Source: Pegea sp. RAD2-039 (Eukaryota; Chordata; Thaliacea; Salpida; Salpidae). From it: a stretch of 64,000 nt of DNA. The translations under genes were made by a program, and so were the position numbers. The DNA lies in assembly GCA_034620365.1 (NCBI GenBank), contig JAQGEQ010000380.1:2604001-2668000 (forward strand), written 5' to 3'. Positions 36,191-47,950 of the stretch are shown one piece after another. How positions within the stretch are numbered: position 1 is the first letter of the stretch; each line of letters starts with the position of its first letter. The notes under the pieces are model-generated. The model did not search any database, was not told the DNA's origin, and worked only from the letters and a program-made list of their open reading frames with translations.

Positions 36191-37809
36191 TAATATTAGG
36201 TATAAATAATAAAAAATATAGAATTTCTGATTGTTATTTAAACATTAACTTAATTTTATTGATTTCTTACAAAATTTTGCTGACATAATCAGATGAAAAA
36301 AGTTTTCAATTCAACCTTTTAAAAGTGAAGAAAGAAAAAATGAATTTTTAAATAACTCAGTGAAAGTGAAATTTTGTCACTAAATCTATTTTGAAAGTTA
36401 TTTTGCAAAATACATTAACATATATTCACAAAATTTTCCATTTGTAGTTGTAAATTTCCATTCACCTTATTTCGAACCATTTACAGTTCTGTTCAGTTTG
36501 CAAAATGCAGCAAGCAGCCAAGCATGTACAAAAGTTCGTCACCTAAAGCTAAACAGATTGAGCCACTGAAAAAAGCGAAACCTATTATTGGTCATTATAA
36601 ATCACGTGACTAACCAAGACATCGCCACGTTTAAACAAAAGATAATATAAAGACTTCCAAATCTTGAAAGCTTTTTTTGTTGCTCTTTTATTTTTAGATA
36701 CTTAATTACATATTACAGTAGATTGATTCCAATTTTCTACTTTATAACCCTTCTTACTTTAGTAAAAAATTATTAAAACAGATTTATAGCAGTTTTTTAC
36801 CTACATACTAACCTTGAGGTATATATTAGTATAAAAAATATTAAAGTTGATTAATTTAGTATAATCAAATGTTCAGTTTGTTACAATGTCTATTGAAAAA
36901 CGTCTGGTAAAAGATCCAGCAATTGTTTATTAGAAAACTTTATTCGATTTGACATTTAGTAAATTGAAAAAGTCTCTTGGCAACAAAATATCATTACTTA
37001 ATTATAAAAAAATTTTAGTCAAACATAAAAACGAATTTTACAAATTATATAAAACGTTTATGTAAGCTTAAACTATTCTAAAATAATTTACCTTTAATTC
37101 TTTACATTATTAATTAAAGTAAATTTTTTACATTAGCTTATTTCCTGCAGATACTACTTCTATAAGACTGATTTGTTTTGCTATTTAAATTACTGCTATT
37201 TTGAAAAACACTTTTACAGGCTGTTAAGTAGAACAAAAAACGATAGACATTGTTTGTGTAGTAACATTGTAATTTCAGTGTTTAATGCTTAACAGATTAA
37301 TTCTAATGATTTTTTTCTTCTAATAGCTTTGCAGGTGCTGACATTTGTTAGCATTGTGATAAGGATTTATTTGGTTTATTCTGGTAGCAGCTGGTTAAGG
37401 AGCTTTCTTTTCATAGCTTGTCATTTTTTCTCATAGGGAAACGTAGCAATGATTTTTTCAACATGTGCTTAGTGCGTCTTAAGTATTGATTAGTTTCAGA
37501 TAGTCACCTTAAAGCATGGTTATTTACTTACAGAAGATTCTAACTTGTTTAAGATTTTTTTCGGATTTTGGGTTAAGCTACTTATAACAAGGTTTTAACT
37601 CTTTAGTTACTCTTGATTAATTTTGGTGTATTCAAACGTATTTTCTTTATCATTTTAGAATTTAAATCAGATATTATTAGAAAATGCAGTAAAAAAAACA
37701 CTTCTAAAGTTTTATAAAATTTAGAATTAGATCTAAAAGATGTATAAATGAGAAAAATTGGTCTGAAATGGTTTCAATCTAAATAGCACCTCGTAAGATT
37801 TTATTTCTT
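36191..37809. other. intergenic, nothing recognised
   Basis: AT-rich sequence between two LINE pieces. No coding signal is seen. Confidence 0.35.
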
Positions 37810-38690
37810 CTTATTACCTTTTTTAATGATGTTTTAATACAAAAAGTTATTATTCAACGAGTATCTTCGGTCCTAGACCTTGGTATTACTCTATCATCTG
37901 ACTTTAAATGGCGCAATTATGTTTCCAAAATCTTTGGAAAATCAATCAACCTTGTCTTCCTTATTATAAAGACCTTTAATTCTAAGGATCCATGCTTTTA
38001 TATCAATATTTTCAAATTGTACGTACGTACAGTTCTTGAATACAATGTCAGTGCATGGATGCCATATCAAGTCAGTGATATAAAAAAATCGAATCTGTTC
38101 AGGCCACATTTATGAGATTAGTATGCAGAAAACTTAATATTAAATATGATAGTTATAAACATCATCTCAGTTTCTTCAATTTAGATACTTTGAAAATTCG
38201 ACAGATTAAATACGACTTAATTCTTACTTTTAAAATTATCCACAATTTAATTGACATTCAGTTTGATGATTTTTTTACCATTATTCCTTCCTTCAAGTTA
38301 TATCAGCTCAGACGACACACATTACATCTTAATAAGCCTATATCACCTAGTACATTGGTCAGAGCAAATTTTTTCTCATACCGCACAATTAGTACATGGA
38401 ACCAGCTGCCATCAGACATTGCCATGTCGAAATCGTTCGCGTTGTTTAAGCAGAAGTTGAACCGTTATAGTATTGCCAACATTGTCATTTATAAACTGTG
38501 ATTTTTTTCTCTTTTTTATATTATTAACATTCCATGTAATTGTTCACTGTTATATACTTTAAGGACTATTGAAATGCCATGTGTTACATCTTTTACTTTC
38601 TATATTTTTGACTAAATAGATGTTATTTGTGAGAATGGGTGTTAGCAAGAGGTGCTCTTTTCAGGTACCCTCCTTCGCATTTATTGTAAT
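37810..38690 (+). mobile_element. 5'-truncated CR1-like LINE with RT C-terminus
   Basis: A non-LTR retrotransposon 3' end. From about 37830 one frame reads VSSVLDLGITLSSDFKW and later RTVLEYNVSAWMPY, the thumb region of a CR1/jockey-group reverse transcriptase. The frame is lost at about 38085 in a run of A residues and continues one base out as an open frame from 38112 to 38501, with LVCRKLN, FSYRTISTWNQLP and a stop after VIYKL. The catalytic palm of the RT and the endonuclease are missing, so the copy is dead. A 3'UTR of about 190 bp follows, ending in a hairpin (GGTGCTCTTTTCAGGTACC) and CCTCCTTCGCATTTATTGTAATAAA. The same tail occurs at 27.2 and 36.2 kb. Confidence 0.85.
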
Positions 38691-41269
38691 AAAAAAAATA
38701 TTTGAGTGGGTTTCTGTAGTTGCTTTGTTTATAAACAATCAAATCATCACAGAAACCTTTCTGGTTTTTCTCGGAAAAGTTTCACTCAAAATAGAAAATA
38801 AACATTTTAGAAAAGTTTAAGTATATATAAACTAAGTTTGTTTTAAAAAATGGTAAAAAATTCATTTGAAATTAAACACTGAGTAAAATACTTCTATAGA
38901 ATCTTTATAAAATTGATGATAAATTGAGGTAATCAACGTTTTTATGCTATACAGCAAAAACATATCCAATGATTAACGAGTAAACTTACAAAGGTCCAAG
39001 CAATTTTTGCTATTATTTTTCTTACTGCTTGGTGACAAGCAAAAACATAAACTAGAGTCGTAATGCAATAAAGTTTATAAAATAAATAACAAACAGGTGA
39101 ACACTAAAATATAAAGTTATTGACAAAAACACAGCTAGTGATCAAGAAAAACTTTGAAATACTCATAGAGTAGTTAATTATTCACCAAAATCTTAGTGAA
39201 TTGGTAAGTTTTACCTATGATACCGAGACTTAAAATAAATTGCAAGTTAGCTTCAAAGCATCTTATAATATAACTTTGGAATCCTGTTAAAAACGTAATA
39301 AATAAAATAGTTTTTTAGCACATATAAAGATGTGTGTTGGTTAATAACGCAGGCAGAAAGTTTATTAAGTCCTTTTTTACTTTATCCTAACTTAGTGAGT
39401 TTACAAATCTAAATCCTAAATATATTTTCTAAAATAAATTCTAAATAAATATAATTTCTAATAAAAAACTTATACATCTAAATTGATCAAAACAAAAGAT
39501 TTAATCTCGTAAATAAGAGGATTAAATGTGATTCTCAGTTATTCCTGAGACTACACAGTTTTAAAAGTTTATGAACTTTTAGAAGTTTTTGCTCAATTTG
39601 TGTGAAAAAGAAATTAAAAATAGTAAGCATAAACAAAATCAAGATATACGATGAGAAATGTTTTCATTATTGAAACTTTCCAAGTAACATAGAATACTAA
39701 TAGGTAAATGTCAACTTTAAAGCGTTTAATTTGGTCTGCCTCTTTTTCAGAAACTCAATAAAGGTTCTAAGTTCTTAAATGTTACCTCAGCAAGACAACC
39801 ACAGGATAATTTACACAACTTAAGAAAAGTTTATTGTTGAGTCAGTTTACATAACACTTCAATAGTTTATAAACAGTTGCTTATTTTAAGTTCTAAGAAT
39901 CCTCAAAGTTTGATTTATAGAATTTAAAAACTTATTTGAATGAGTCTTTATTTGTTCAAACTATTTGCTTCAAGCAAACCGATTGATTCGTTTAGAAATT
40001 AATCTTGTGGTGTTTGCATACTTTGTTAATAGTAAAATATGTTTTATCATTTTACAAAACGTTTTAGCGTTGCTTAGTTTTACTCAAAAGTAGTTATTTT
40101 TTTATTTACAGAAAAGTTAGACTGTAAAATACAAAAATAAGAAGAATATAAACTATTGTGGTCTTAGTTTTTAATTCTATTTGATACACACAAATATTTG
40201 CTTACTTATTTTGAGCAACATGAACAATATTATTATAAATATTTAAGGACTTTAATCTTTAATGCATAAGACTTATTGTTATCATTGGTTTTATCAAATG
40301 AGTTTTTTCAATGACTAATATTTATGCGGGTAAATGTAGCACTGCTTTCTTTGTATAGATGGTTAAAATAATTAAAAACTAATTTTATGTTTTACTGAAC
40401 CTTACAATAAAATGTTGTATTCAGAACTTAATTAGTTTTATTTATTGCATTAAATTTCTAGAACAAAAATATTTATAAACATATAGGTATGAAAAGCTTT
40501 AAAATGACAACAAATAAAAACGGTTGAAAGTTTTTTTTTTTAATTTAATAAAACTTTATTCTGAAACTTTTACAGTTTTTTACACTTTTTTTACATTTCT
40601 GATGCAACTTTCAAGCAACTTAAAAGTTTCAATGCTAGCCAAAATCTTTAGAATCTGTAACTTTCAAAAAAATGTTTTACTAAAAGTAAAAATTATTGAG
40701 TGAATATTTTTTTGGTTTTGGAAGTAAACAAAAACTTTTATATGAGTACTTGAAAAAAAACTGTGATAGGTGGGAGTAAATACTTTTTAGAAGGATCAGT
40801 TTGAGTCTACAAAACCTTTAAAAACTATTTGCTTCATTAATAAAAGTCTAAAATTCACTTTAAAAGAAGATGTATAGTTTTAAAGTTTCCTGTTTTATTT
40901 TACAATGAGCAGCTTCAAGTTTTTCAATTCACAAAGTGTACTTTCTGACATTTATTTAAGTGCTGAGAGTAAATTCAAATGCTATTTTAAAAATCAATAA
41001 AAAGAAACTTTTAGAAAACAACTCTTTTTTTTATAATTTTAATAAAAGCTATAATTTTACTCTATATAAAGTTTTTTAGGTGCCATTAGTATTTTAAATC
41101 TGGTAAAGAAGAAATTTATAAAATGCAATCAGACATTTTTAAATAAACTTCCCTACTTTAGTTTGTGGCTATCATAGAACTAAAGATTTTTTTTTTCATT
41201 TTATTGAATAATTTTTAATCACAAGAAGAATTTTGTGCGTAAAACAACAAAATTAATTATCTATTTTCA
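38691..41269. other. intergenic, nothing recognised
   Basis: AT-rich sequence downstream of the LINE with many A/T runs. No gene or repeat could be supported. Confidence 0.4.
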
Positions 41270-41650
41270 TGCGTGCAACGTGGCAAAAAAAACTTGCTGC
41301 AATTTAACTGCTACCAGCTTTCCACTCTTCTTTCCCTTTAACTATTTAATAGCTAGCCTCTAACAGAAATTGCTCTCACAAAAGAGCAAATTAGGAAAAC
41401 TGACTGATAATAGAGAAACAAGTTTATGTTCTCTTTGCTCCTAGCTATAGCCTACTCGTTACGCTTCAGAATTTACCGACAGCGTTCAGTTATACTTAAA
41501 CTATCACTGCATCGTCTGATATAAGCCTCGCACACAAAGCTCATAAAGTAGAAGTAGTGAAGTTGAAGAGACTCACATGTGAGTTTTAGGCTCTTTGTGC
41601 TCTAGTTTGTCACGCTATTGCAGAGTTTTTGTTTTGTTTTTACAGTAAAT
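41270..41650. other. GC-richer island upstream of G3
   Basis: This block is noticeably less AT-rich than its flanks. It contains a perfect 12-bp palindrome, CTCACATGTGAG, at about 41573-41584, and copies of an ACAAAGCTC / CTCTTTGTGCTC pair that could pair across it. No open frame spans it. It lies about 1.1 kb before the G3 start codon and could be its promoter region or a decayed repeat. I cannot tell which. Confidence 0.25.
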
Positions 41651-41816
41651 GACGCTAGTTTTTAATAACACCTAAGAAAAAAATTTAAAAACCATCTCAA
41701 ATATATTTGTTTGTCTGTTTTTTTTATTTGTTAAAAATTTGATTTTATAATAAGTTTATGGTATTTTATATATCGTATTATATTTTAAACTATATATTTT
41801 ATCATTTTATTTTTAG

Positions 41817-41829
41817 TATATTGTTCTCG
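41817..41829 (+). other. candidate 13-nt micro-exon
   Basis: A long T-rich tract ending TTTTTAG is followed 13 bases later by a near-perfect donor, GTAAGTATG. The enclosed sequence is TATATTGTTCTCG. This arrangement fits a tiny leader exon of G3, whose coding exon starts after another acceptor at 42697. No transcript evidence is available. Confidence 0.25.
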
Positions 41830-42708
41830 GTAAGTATGTTGGTGGTTATTTTTTTAGGCAATGTAAAACATATAATTTATGAAAGATAAATTTTAATTTT
41901 TACAAAACATGTTATTAAAAATAAATAAGTTATCAAAAACAAATATTTGATACAAATTATAGAATTGGCACAATATTATATAAGTAAATAATAAAATGAT
42001 TGATTTAAACTTATATTTAATTTGTTTTGCAAGAAAATAAATCTTTTTTATATGCAGGTCAATAGACTTTATTTTTCAGTTTAAATATCTGAAAGAATAG
42101 TGATTTTTTCCGTTTTTAAAATGTATTAAGCAATCTAAACAAAAGTCATCTATCTCATAAACTGAAGCCATTTATGAAATGAATATTTGTTTCATAATCA
42201 GTTACAATAGTTTCTTTCTGCTGTATATAGCAAAAATAAAAGATGATAATTGTCTTTCTACTGAGTTAAAATGAATATTTGACAAAATCTAAGCGACAGC
42301 AAATATAATTGTAAACAAAAAACCTCTTTAAGCTAACCAAATAGTTTACTGTTTATCAAAAACTTATAAGCTCATTAATAATGATTTAGAATGAGTTTGT
42401 TTTTTGATTTGATTTTTCGCCTTTTAGTATTATGATGATATATAAGGTTTTGTAAAACTCGCTAAAGCTTTGAGGCACTAATTATTAAGATTACTAATAA
42501 ATTTTTACTAAAAGTTGAAACTTTTTTTATGTCAATTTTTTTTTATGTCAAACATGATTTGTTAAAAATATCATTTTTGATACAAACATAAGTTAATTAT
42601 TTTTTAATGCTCTAGCAGCTGTTTTATTAAACTCAATTAGTTTGTATTTTACAAATATTTTTGTCGATTTTAGGGCTAGATTAATTATTAATTTTAGAAA
42701 AAAACAAA

Positions 42709-45235
42709 ATGCCCCTAAATAATGATAGTAGATATTTAAAAAATGGAACTTTAGTGTTAAATGATCACTGCTATGTGTGTAGTAACTTACAAATTGATGA
42801 TTGCTCATCAAATATCAACAAATCAGCATTAGGCCGACCAATTTCCCTCTCTTGCCAACCAATCAACGATTCGAATTCATTTTGTGAGTTTTAAATTTGT
42901 TTTTGCTTTATACCTGTTTATGTAGGTGCTTATTTATTAATTTGTTTGTTTGATAATAAGAATATCAGGTTAAAGTTCTAGTATGTGTGACCATAATGTT
43001 GCTATCTTAAATATTTTTCTGTGCATTAGTTATTTATTTGCTTCGATATAATTGAATAAAATAGCTTAGTTTATCTTCACTTCTTATTTTAAATATTATT
43101 GATAAAATTTTCAGCAAAAAGCGATGAATCAGAAGGAAGCAGTTCTCATGGCTCTTGTACCCTTGATAAAAATGATTTTTACAGTGTTAATAAAGATTTT
43201 GAATTTGATGAATGCTGTGAGTTGTGTTTAATTTGTTTATAAAATATTAAATACTGTAAAAGATGCTTTTCTCGATTTTCAAAACTTTCAGAATATTTTA
43301 AACATTATTTTTCTTTAATGTAAATTTGTGTGGTTCATAATAAAGAGCTAATATTTCTAAATTACTAATATATCTTATCTATAATTTTGAAAACTTCTAA
43401 AAGCTAAATCGAAAGCAGATTTATTTTAATCCAACAATACAGTTTACTTCATCAGGCTTACTTTTTAATAGTGTCTATTCTCATCACCTCAACGTTTCTT
43501 ACACAATATATTTTTTTATCAATTCAAAAGTAGAACTTTATAGAGGAAGTATTTTCTTTGTTACAGCTCTTTATGATCTATTGAATGATTCTGAAGACGA
43601 TAAAGAATCTCAAAATGAAAACTGTGAAGGTTATTATTTATTTATTAACTAGTTGTTTGATTAGACGCTAATAACCCCAGAAATTTTGTAACGTTACTCA
43701 TCACTTGATTTTAAATTTTCAGATTCACTACTTTGTGATCAAATTTCTAGATCTAGATTTTCTACAAACAAGTTTCCAAATCAAGCTACATCATTGCCAG
43801 TCAACATAGTTAATGTTCTTGGTATGTCAGTTATCAAATTGCTTAAATTTTTTTAAAACTTGAAAACTAAAATATCATTTTGACTTTTTTGATTTGTAAC
43901 TTTTCAAATTTATATATCAAGTTATGATCAGTTAGATTAGTTGTTAAGTGTATTCAGAAAAATCTTTTATAACTTTCCTTTAATGATTAAAATTTTTTAT
44001 AATTCTTTTTATTTTGCATAAATCTTCAGTAAATCTTAAATTTTGAAACCATTTTTTAATTTGTAAACTTTATGATAGTTAGTATAAAACTCTATTCTTG
44101 TTTTAAATTGATCTAGTGTCCAAAACGTTTGTTTTGACCAGCAAATAAAATATAAATCTGTTTAACTTGTTGCAAATCACCCAACAAAAACACTATGACT
44201 AATTTAGTTTAAGTAAATCGAATTGGGAATCAATTCTGAAATATTGCTTTTACTTTTCATTCCTTTTATTTGAAAGCTGCGAAGCACTTTTATATAGTTA
44301 GTTAACTTACTAGTATACAAGTAAAAACATTTTTACAAGCTAAAACTTATCGATTAAAATTTTTGATATTATCTACCACAAAACATCTGTTAAAGCTAAG
44401 GTACGTTACAAAAACATCTGGTTAAATCCCTAATAGAATCGATAACTCGTTTTGGTTTTTATCTGATGATTAATTTCTATTTTAGACCGAACCGTGTCCA
44501 AACAAAAAGATCTAAAAGAAAAAATTGGTATATCAGCTGTGCATGAGGATACCTCTTTAAAATTGTCTTCTTACCATCAATTTTGTGGTAGACCTGACAT
44601 AGAAATTCCTGAAAATGTAGGTCAACTTTAGTTTGATTCTCTTTATTCAATGTTTTTTACATACTACTACTTTAAGGATTTTTAGATATTCTACTGGTAT
44701 GTCATATACTAAATATTCAAATGAACTTTAACTTTTCCAAGTTTTTGAAGATTTCTTCTTACTTTAAAACTTTTAAAGTATTTTTCTTTTAAGTCTTTAA
44801 ACTAGTTATAATAACCTTAATAAGTTTATATTAAGTATCGATTTTATGACTTTATTATTAATTGTCTTCCTCTTAAGTTTTAGCGAATGATATATTTTCT
44901 GTTTAGTTTTTATTGATTCAAGAATTTTATTTCATGTAACTATCTCTAAAATATTTGAGTAAATGTAAATATTTTAGCTTAACAACTAATTTAATTGCCA
45001 AATTTCTATTTTCAAATTTGCTATTTTGTTCGATTTTAATTCTAATTAAGTTCAACGTCAAGCTTTCAATTGTATTTTCTAGGTTCCTCCACACGATCAA
45101 ATGTTTCTGTGGATGCAAGAGCTTACACGTAGAACGTATCAAGGATCTGAAATGATCTTTGGTGATCTTCCATCGCCAAGATTGAAGAATAAATCTTATA
45201 AACGCCGACTCGAACCTCAACCTTCCGCTTATTGA
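42709..45235 (+). CDS. gene G3: unknown acidic Ser-rich protein, 240 aa
   Basis: I do not recognise the product. Exons 42709-42883, 43115-43216, 43567-43629, 43723-43821, 44486-44616 and 45083-45235 join with phases 1, 1, 1, 1, 0 and consensus splice sites to give 240 residues. An acceptor ends 11 nt before the ATG and the context is CAAAATG. The N-terminal exon is cysteine-containing (HCYVCSNLQIDDCSS); exons 2 and 3 are acidic and serine-rich (SDESEGSSSHGS, NDSEDDKESQNENCE). The C-terminal exon has VPPHDQMFLWMQELTRRTY and a basic end with SPRLKNKSYKRRL. There is no signal peptide or membrane segment. It shares intron number, phases and the form of the last exon with G1 (and the visible part of G2), which I take as evidence of common ancestry despite low sequence similarity. 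AATAAA follows at about 45546. Confidence 0.62.
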
Positions 45236-45239
45236 TGCC

Positions 45240-46129
45240 AAGTCTCAGAAACCTAGACAAATTAACATTTTATATCAAAACCTTGATTGATATCAATTTT
45301 TTTAATTGTTGTTTCTGTATATAATCTTTGGTACTATTTTTTATGACATTTTTTAACATTCAGAAATTATTTAGCTAAATATATTTTCTATAATTTTCTC
45401 TATCAAAAGATGCGACTGACTGAAGTTATGTGTCCTTCACTTGTACATATCCATAGATAACTTCTTTCTCTTCTGTAGCACAAAATGTCTGATATTTTTG
45501 ACGAGAGCTTACTCCAGATTATCATTTTGTTGTTTCTGTTTAGAAAATAAAAAGAGTTTACACCAATTTGTGAGTTTGTCACCTAAATGTGAGTGAGTTT
45601 TTTTCTAAAGCAGAAGTTTAGAAGTAGTTAAAAATTTCGATAAAAATGAATGTTCTGTAAAGTATTTAACCAGCAATATCATCTCAAGTTACAAGATACA
45701 CTTCAGACTGTCTCAGAAGTAATTATAGGTCAACTTGTTGAGCCGTTTTAGTTTCTCACTTTCAATGTAAAGTAAGTGAATTGTTACTGGTTGAAACTAG
45801 GGTTTCCGCTCGTTAGTCCAGACATTGGTCAGTTTTGTTTTAAGCTTTTTCAAACCATTGACTTTCAACTACAGTTTGTTATTTGATATTTAAATGTTCC
45901 TCTTTTATTTAAACTACAAGAACAGGATTAGGCAGGCTTAAATCGATCCCAGTCCAAATAAATTTGTCGAAATAATTTTTCTAGCCAACTATATCATATT
46001 TTGTTGCTATTTTTAATTCTATTAATAGTTGAATCAACATTTGAAAATGTTTTGATATTTCTGACTAATTAGTTTTTGTCAAATTGTTCAGCCTAATCAG
46101 TTACTGTAGCTATTTTTAAATATTTGCTT
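45240..46129. other. 3' flank of G3
   Basis: Contains the G3 3'UTR with AATAAA near 45546. The rest is AT-rich with no recognised feature. Confidence 0.35.
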
Positions 46130-46139
46130 ATTTTCAGTT

Positions 46140-46390
46140 CACTTAACCTAGCATGCCGGCAAGTGCTCGCATTTGATTGGCTAATGTTAATTCGTCGGTT
46201 ATTTTCTCTATAATGACGTCATTAAAAGGCTCGTGCTTGGTGGAAACTAAAAAAAAATTTTCCATTACGAAAAAGCTTAGAGGGTAAAATCAGTAAAGCA
46301 TGACGGAGAAGCCTTAGAAGAAATATTCGGTTGGTTGATTCTGAACGAGGAGGTTTTTCTCCTCCTCATCTTTTGCACGTTCAATTGCAA
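46140..46390 (+). promoter_or_regulatory. promoter-like GC-richer island with CRE and hairpin
   Basis: A short block stands out from the AT-rich surroundings. In order it has ATTGGCTAA (inverted CCAAT box, about 46178), TGACGTCA (a perfect palindromic CRE, about 46214-46221), TTAAAAGG (TATA-like) and GCTCGTGCTTGGTGG. About 100 bp later comes the strong hairpin GAGGAGGTTTTTCTCCTC. The order and spacing suit a real promoter with a start near 46245. No open frame follows, so the transcript would be non-coding or the first exon of a gene with a distant next exon. I could not match it to a known snRNA or snoRNA. Confidence 0.35.
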
Positions 46391-47450
46391 AGCATGGTTT
46401 TCACCATAAATCCGACATTGCCTTAATTTTTTGATTTATTTCTAAGCCAAACAAACTCAATTAGATCTTTTTGTGTCTGTACATTTCTAAAAATATCCCT
46501 TTTTATCATGAACAACTAGCCCTTGCATTGTAGCTTAATCGATTTTTCGACATTCTTTCTCTAAAGAAAAAAACTTTGAAAAGCATTTAGTGTTTTAAGA
46601 TCAAAATGTGTGTCAAATATAAACCATTTCTGCCAATAATGTTTTATAAATGATTTAGTTAATTGCGCTTTAGATTATCTTCAATAATTTACTTTTTAAA
46701 TTAATTTGGTTTATAATTCTTGTAAAAATTGTTTTGTAAATATCTTGCTGCAAACTTAAAGAAAATATTTAATTTTTTTCAATTTGTGTTGTTGCTGTAT
46801 ACAGAAAAATTTTCATTTAATTTTTATTGATATCATTAAAACAATTTTATATACAAAATTAAAAATGTTTTTAAAAACACGCGCTTGCTTAATTAGTTTC
46901 TAAAAATACTTTTAAGCTCTTGAAAAAGATTCTGTTTTTGGACTGGTTATAATAGGTCAAGGTTGCTTTAATTTAACCAACTTATAAACCAGATAGTAAG
47001 CTATGGCTTGTTTAATTTAAATTTTTTTCAATTATTTTAAACACAAATAATATTTTTATAAAATTTATTTTTATTGTTTTAATACTAAATAAACAGAAAC
47101 CTGACTTAAACTTTGTTTAGACAAGATTTCAAAAACAAGATAAAAAATAATAGAAAATACCTCATTTAAAAATTTAATAAATGTTTATAGAATTTATATT
47201 TTTTGAATCAAAGTATTTAATCTATATAAAATGATATAAACTAGAATCACATAAACTTTAAAATTCTTAACCAAATTTGTTAAATATAGCTGCTAGCTTA
47301 ATGTATTGTTATTAATCGTGGTATTTTGTCAATGACAAAATCAAACCGAGCAAATAAATCATAGTTGATATTAGAATGTAAAATTATTATTCAAAAAGTC
47401 GATTTGAATAGTTTAAATGTATTTAAAATTTGTTCGTGATTTATTTTCAT

Positions 47451-47950
47451 TCAAAAACTTGAAAAAAAATATAAAAAAATTTCACCGTTAACGATATTAG
47501 AAACTGTTTTTGATATATTGACTTCAAGAACTTTTTTTGTAACATCTTTGTTTCCAAAGCCAGATGATAGTTTGTCATTCAACATTTTGATTAAATGGGG
47601 TTTTCTCCATTTTGAAGACGTTGCAGACCCAGCAAAGTCTTTAGCTCTTAGCACAATGCTGGGCAATTTAGCTCTTTTAGTTACAGTGACATTAAAGATG
47701 TGATCACACCATTTGAAGAAAATGATGTTTTGAAGACAGCGTTCCAAAATGCTTCAAAAATCATAAGTGATGGCTGTATAAGACTCAAAAGTATCAGAAT
47801 AGAAATAATGTCATCAGAACGATCCAAATTCTTTTGAGTCGACGAAATGTTCCGTGTGTCACTGCTAATATGTTGTCTCCTATCAATGTTAGCATCAGAA
47901 AATAGGATATGTTTGTAATAGTGGAAAAAATAATTTTTTTTAATATTCAA
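47451..47950 (-). other. unassigned minus-strand coding-like region
   Basis: Two overlapping open frames on the minus strand cover the region: 47950-47681 (89 codons) and 47747-47451 (98 codons). The second has a balanced composition rather than AT-driven low complexity, with segments such as VTKRAKLPSIVLRAKDFAG and SSKWRKPHLIKMLNDKLSSG. The two frames could be joined by a frameshift or a short intron that I cannot place. No family is recognised. It may be a decayed gene, a retrogene or one exon of an unseen gene. Confidence 0.25.

Noticed and set aside
42593..42811. Minus-strand open frame overlapping the start of G3
   Set aside because: Antisense to the first G3 exon and its flank, with low-complexity composition.
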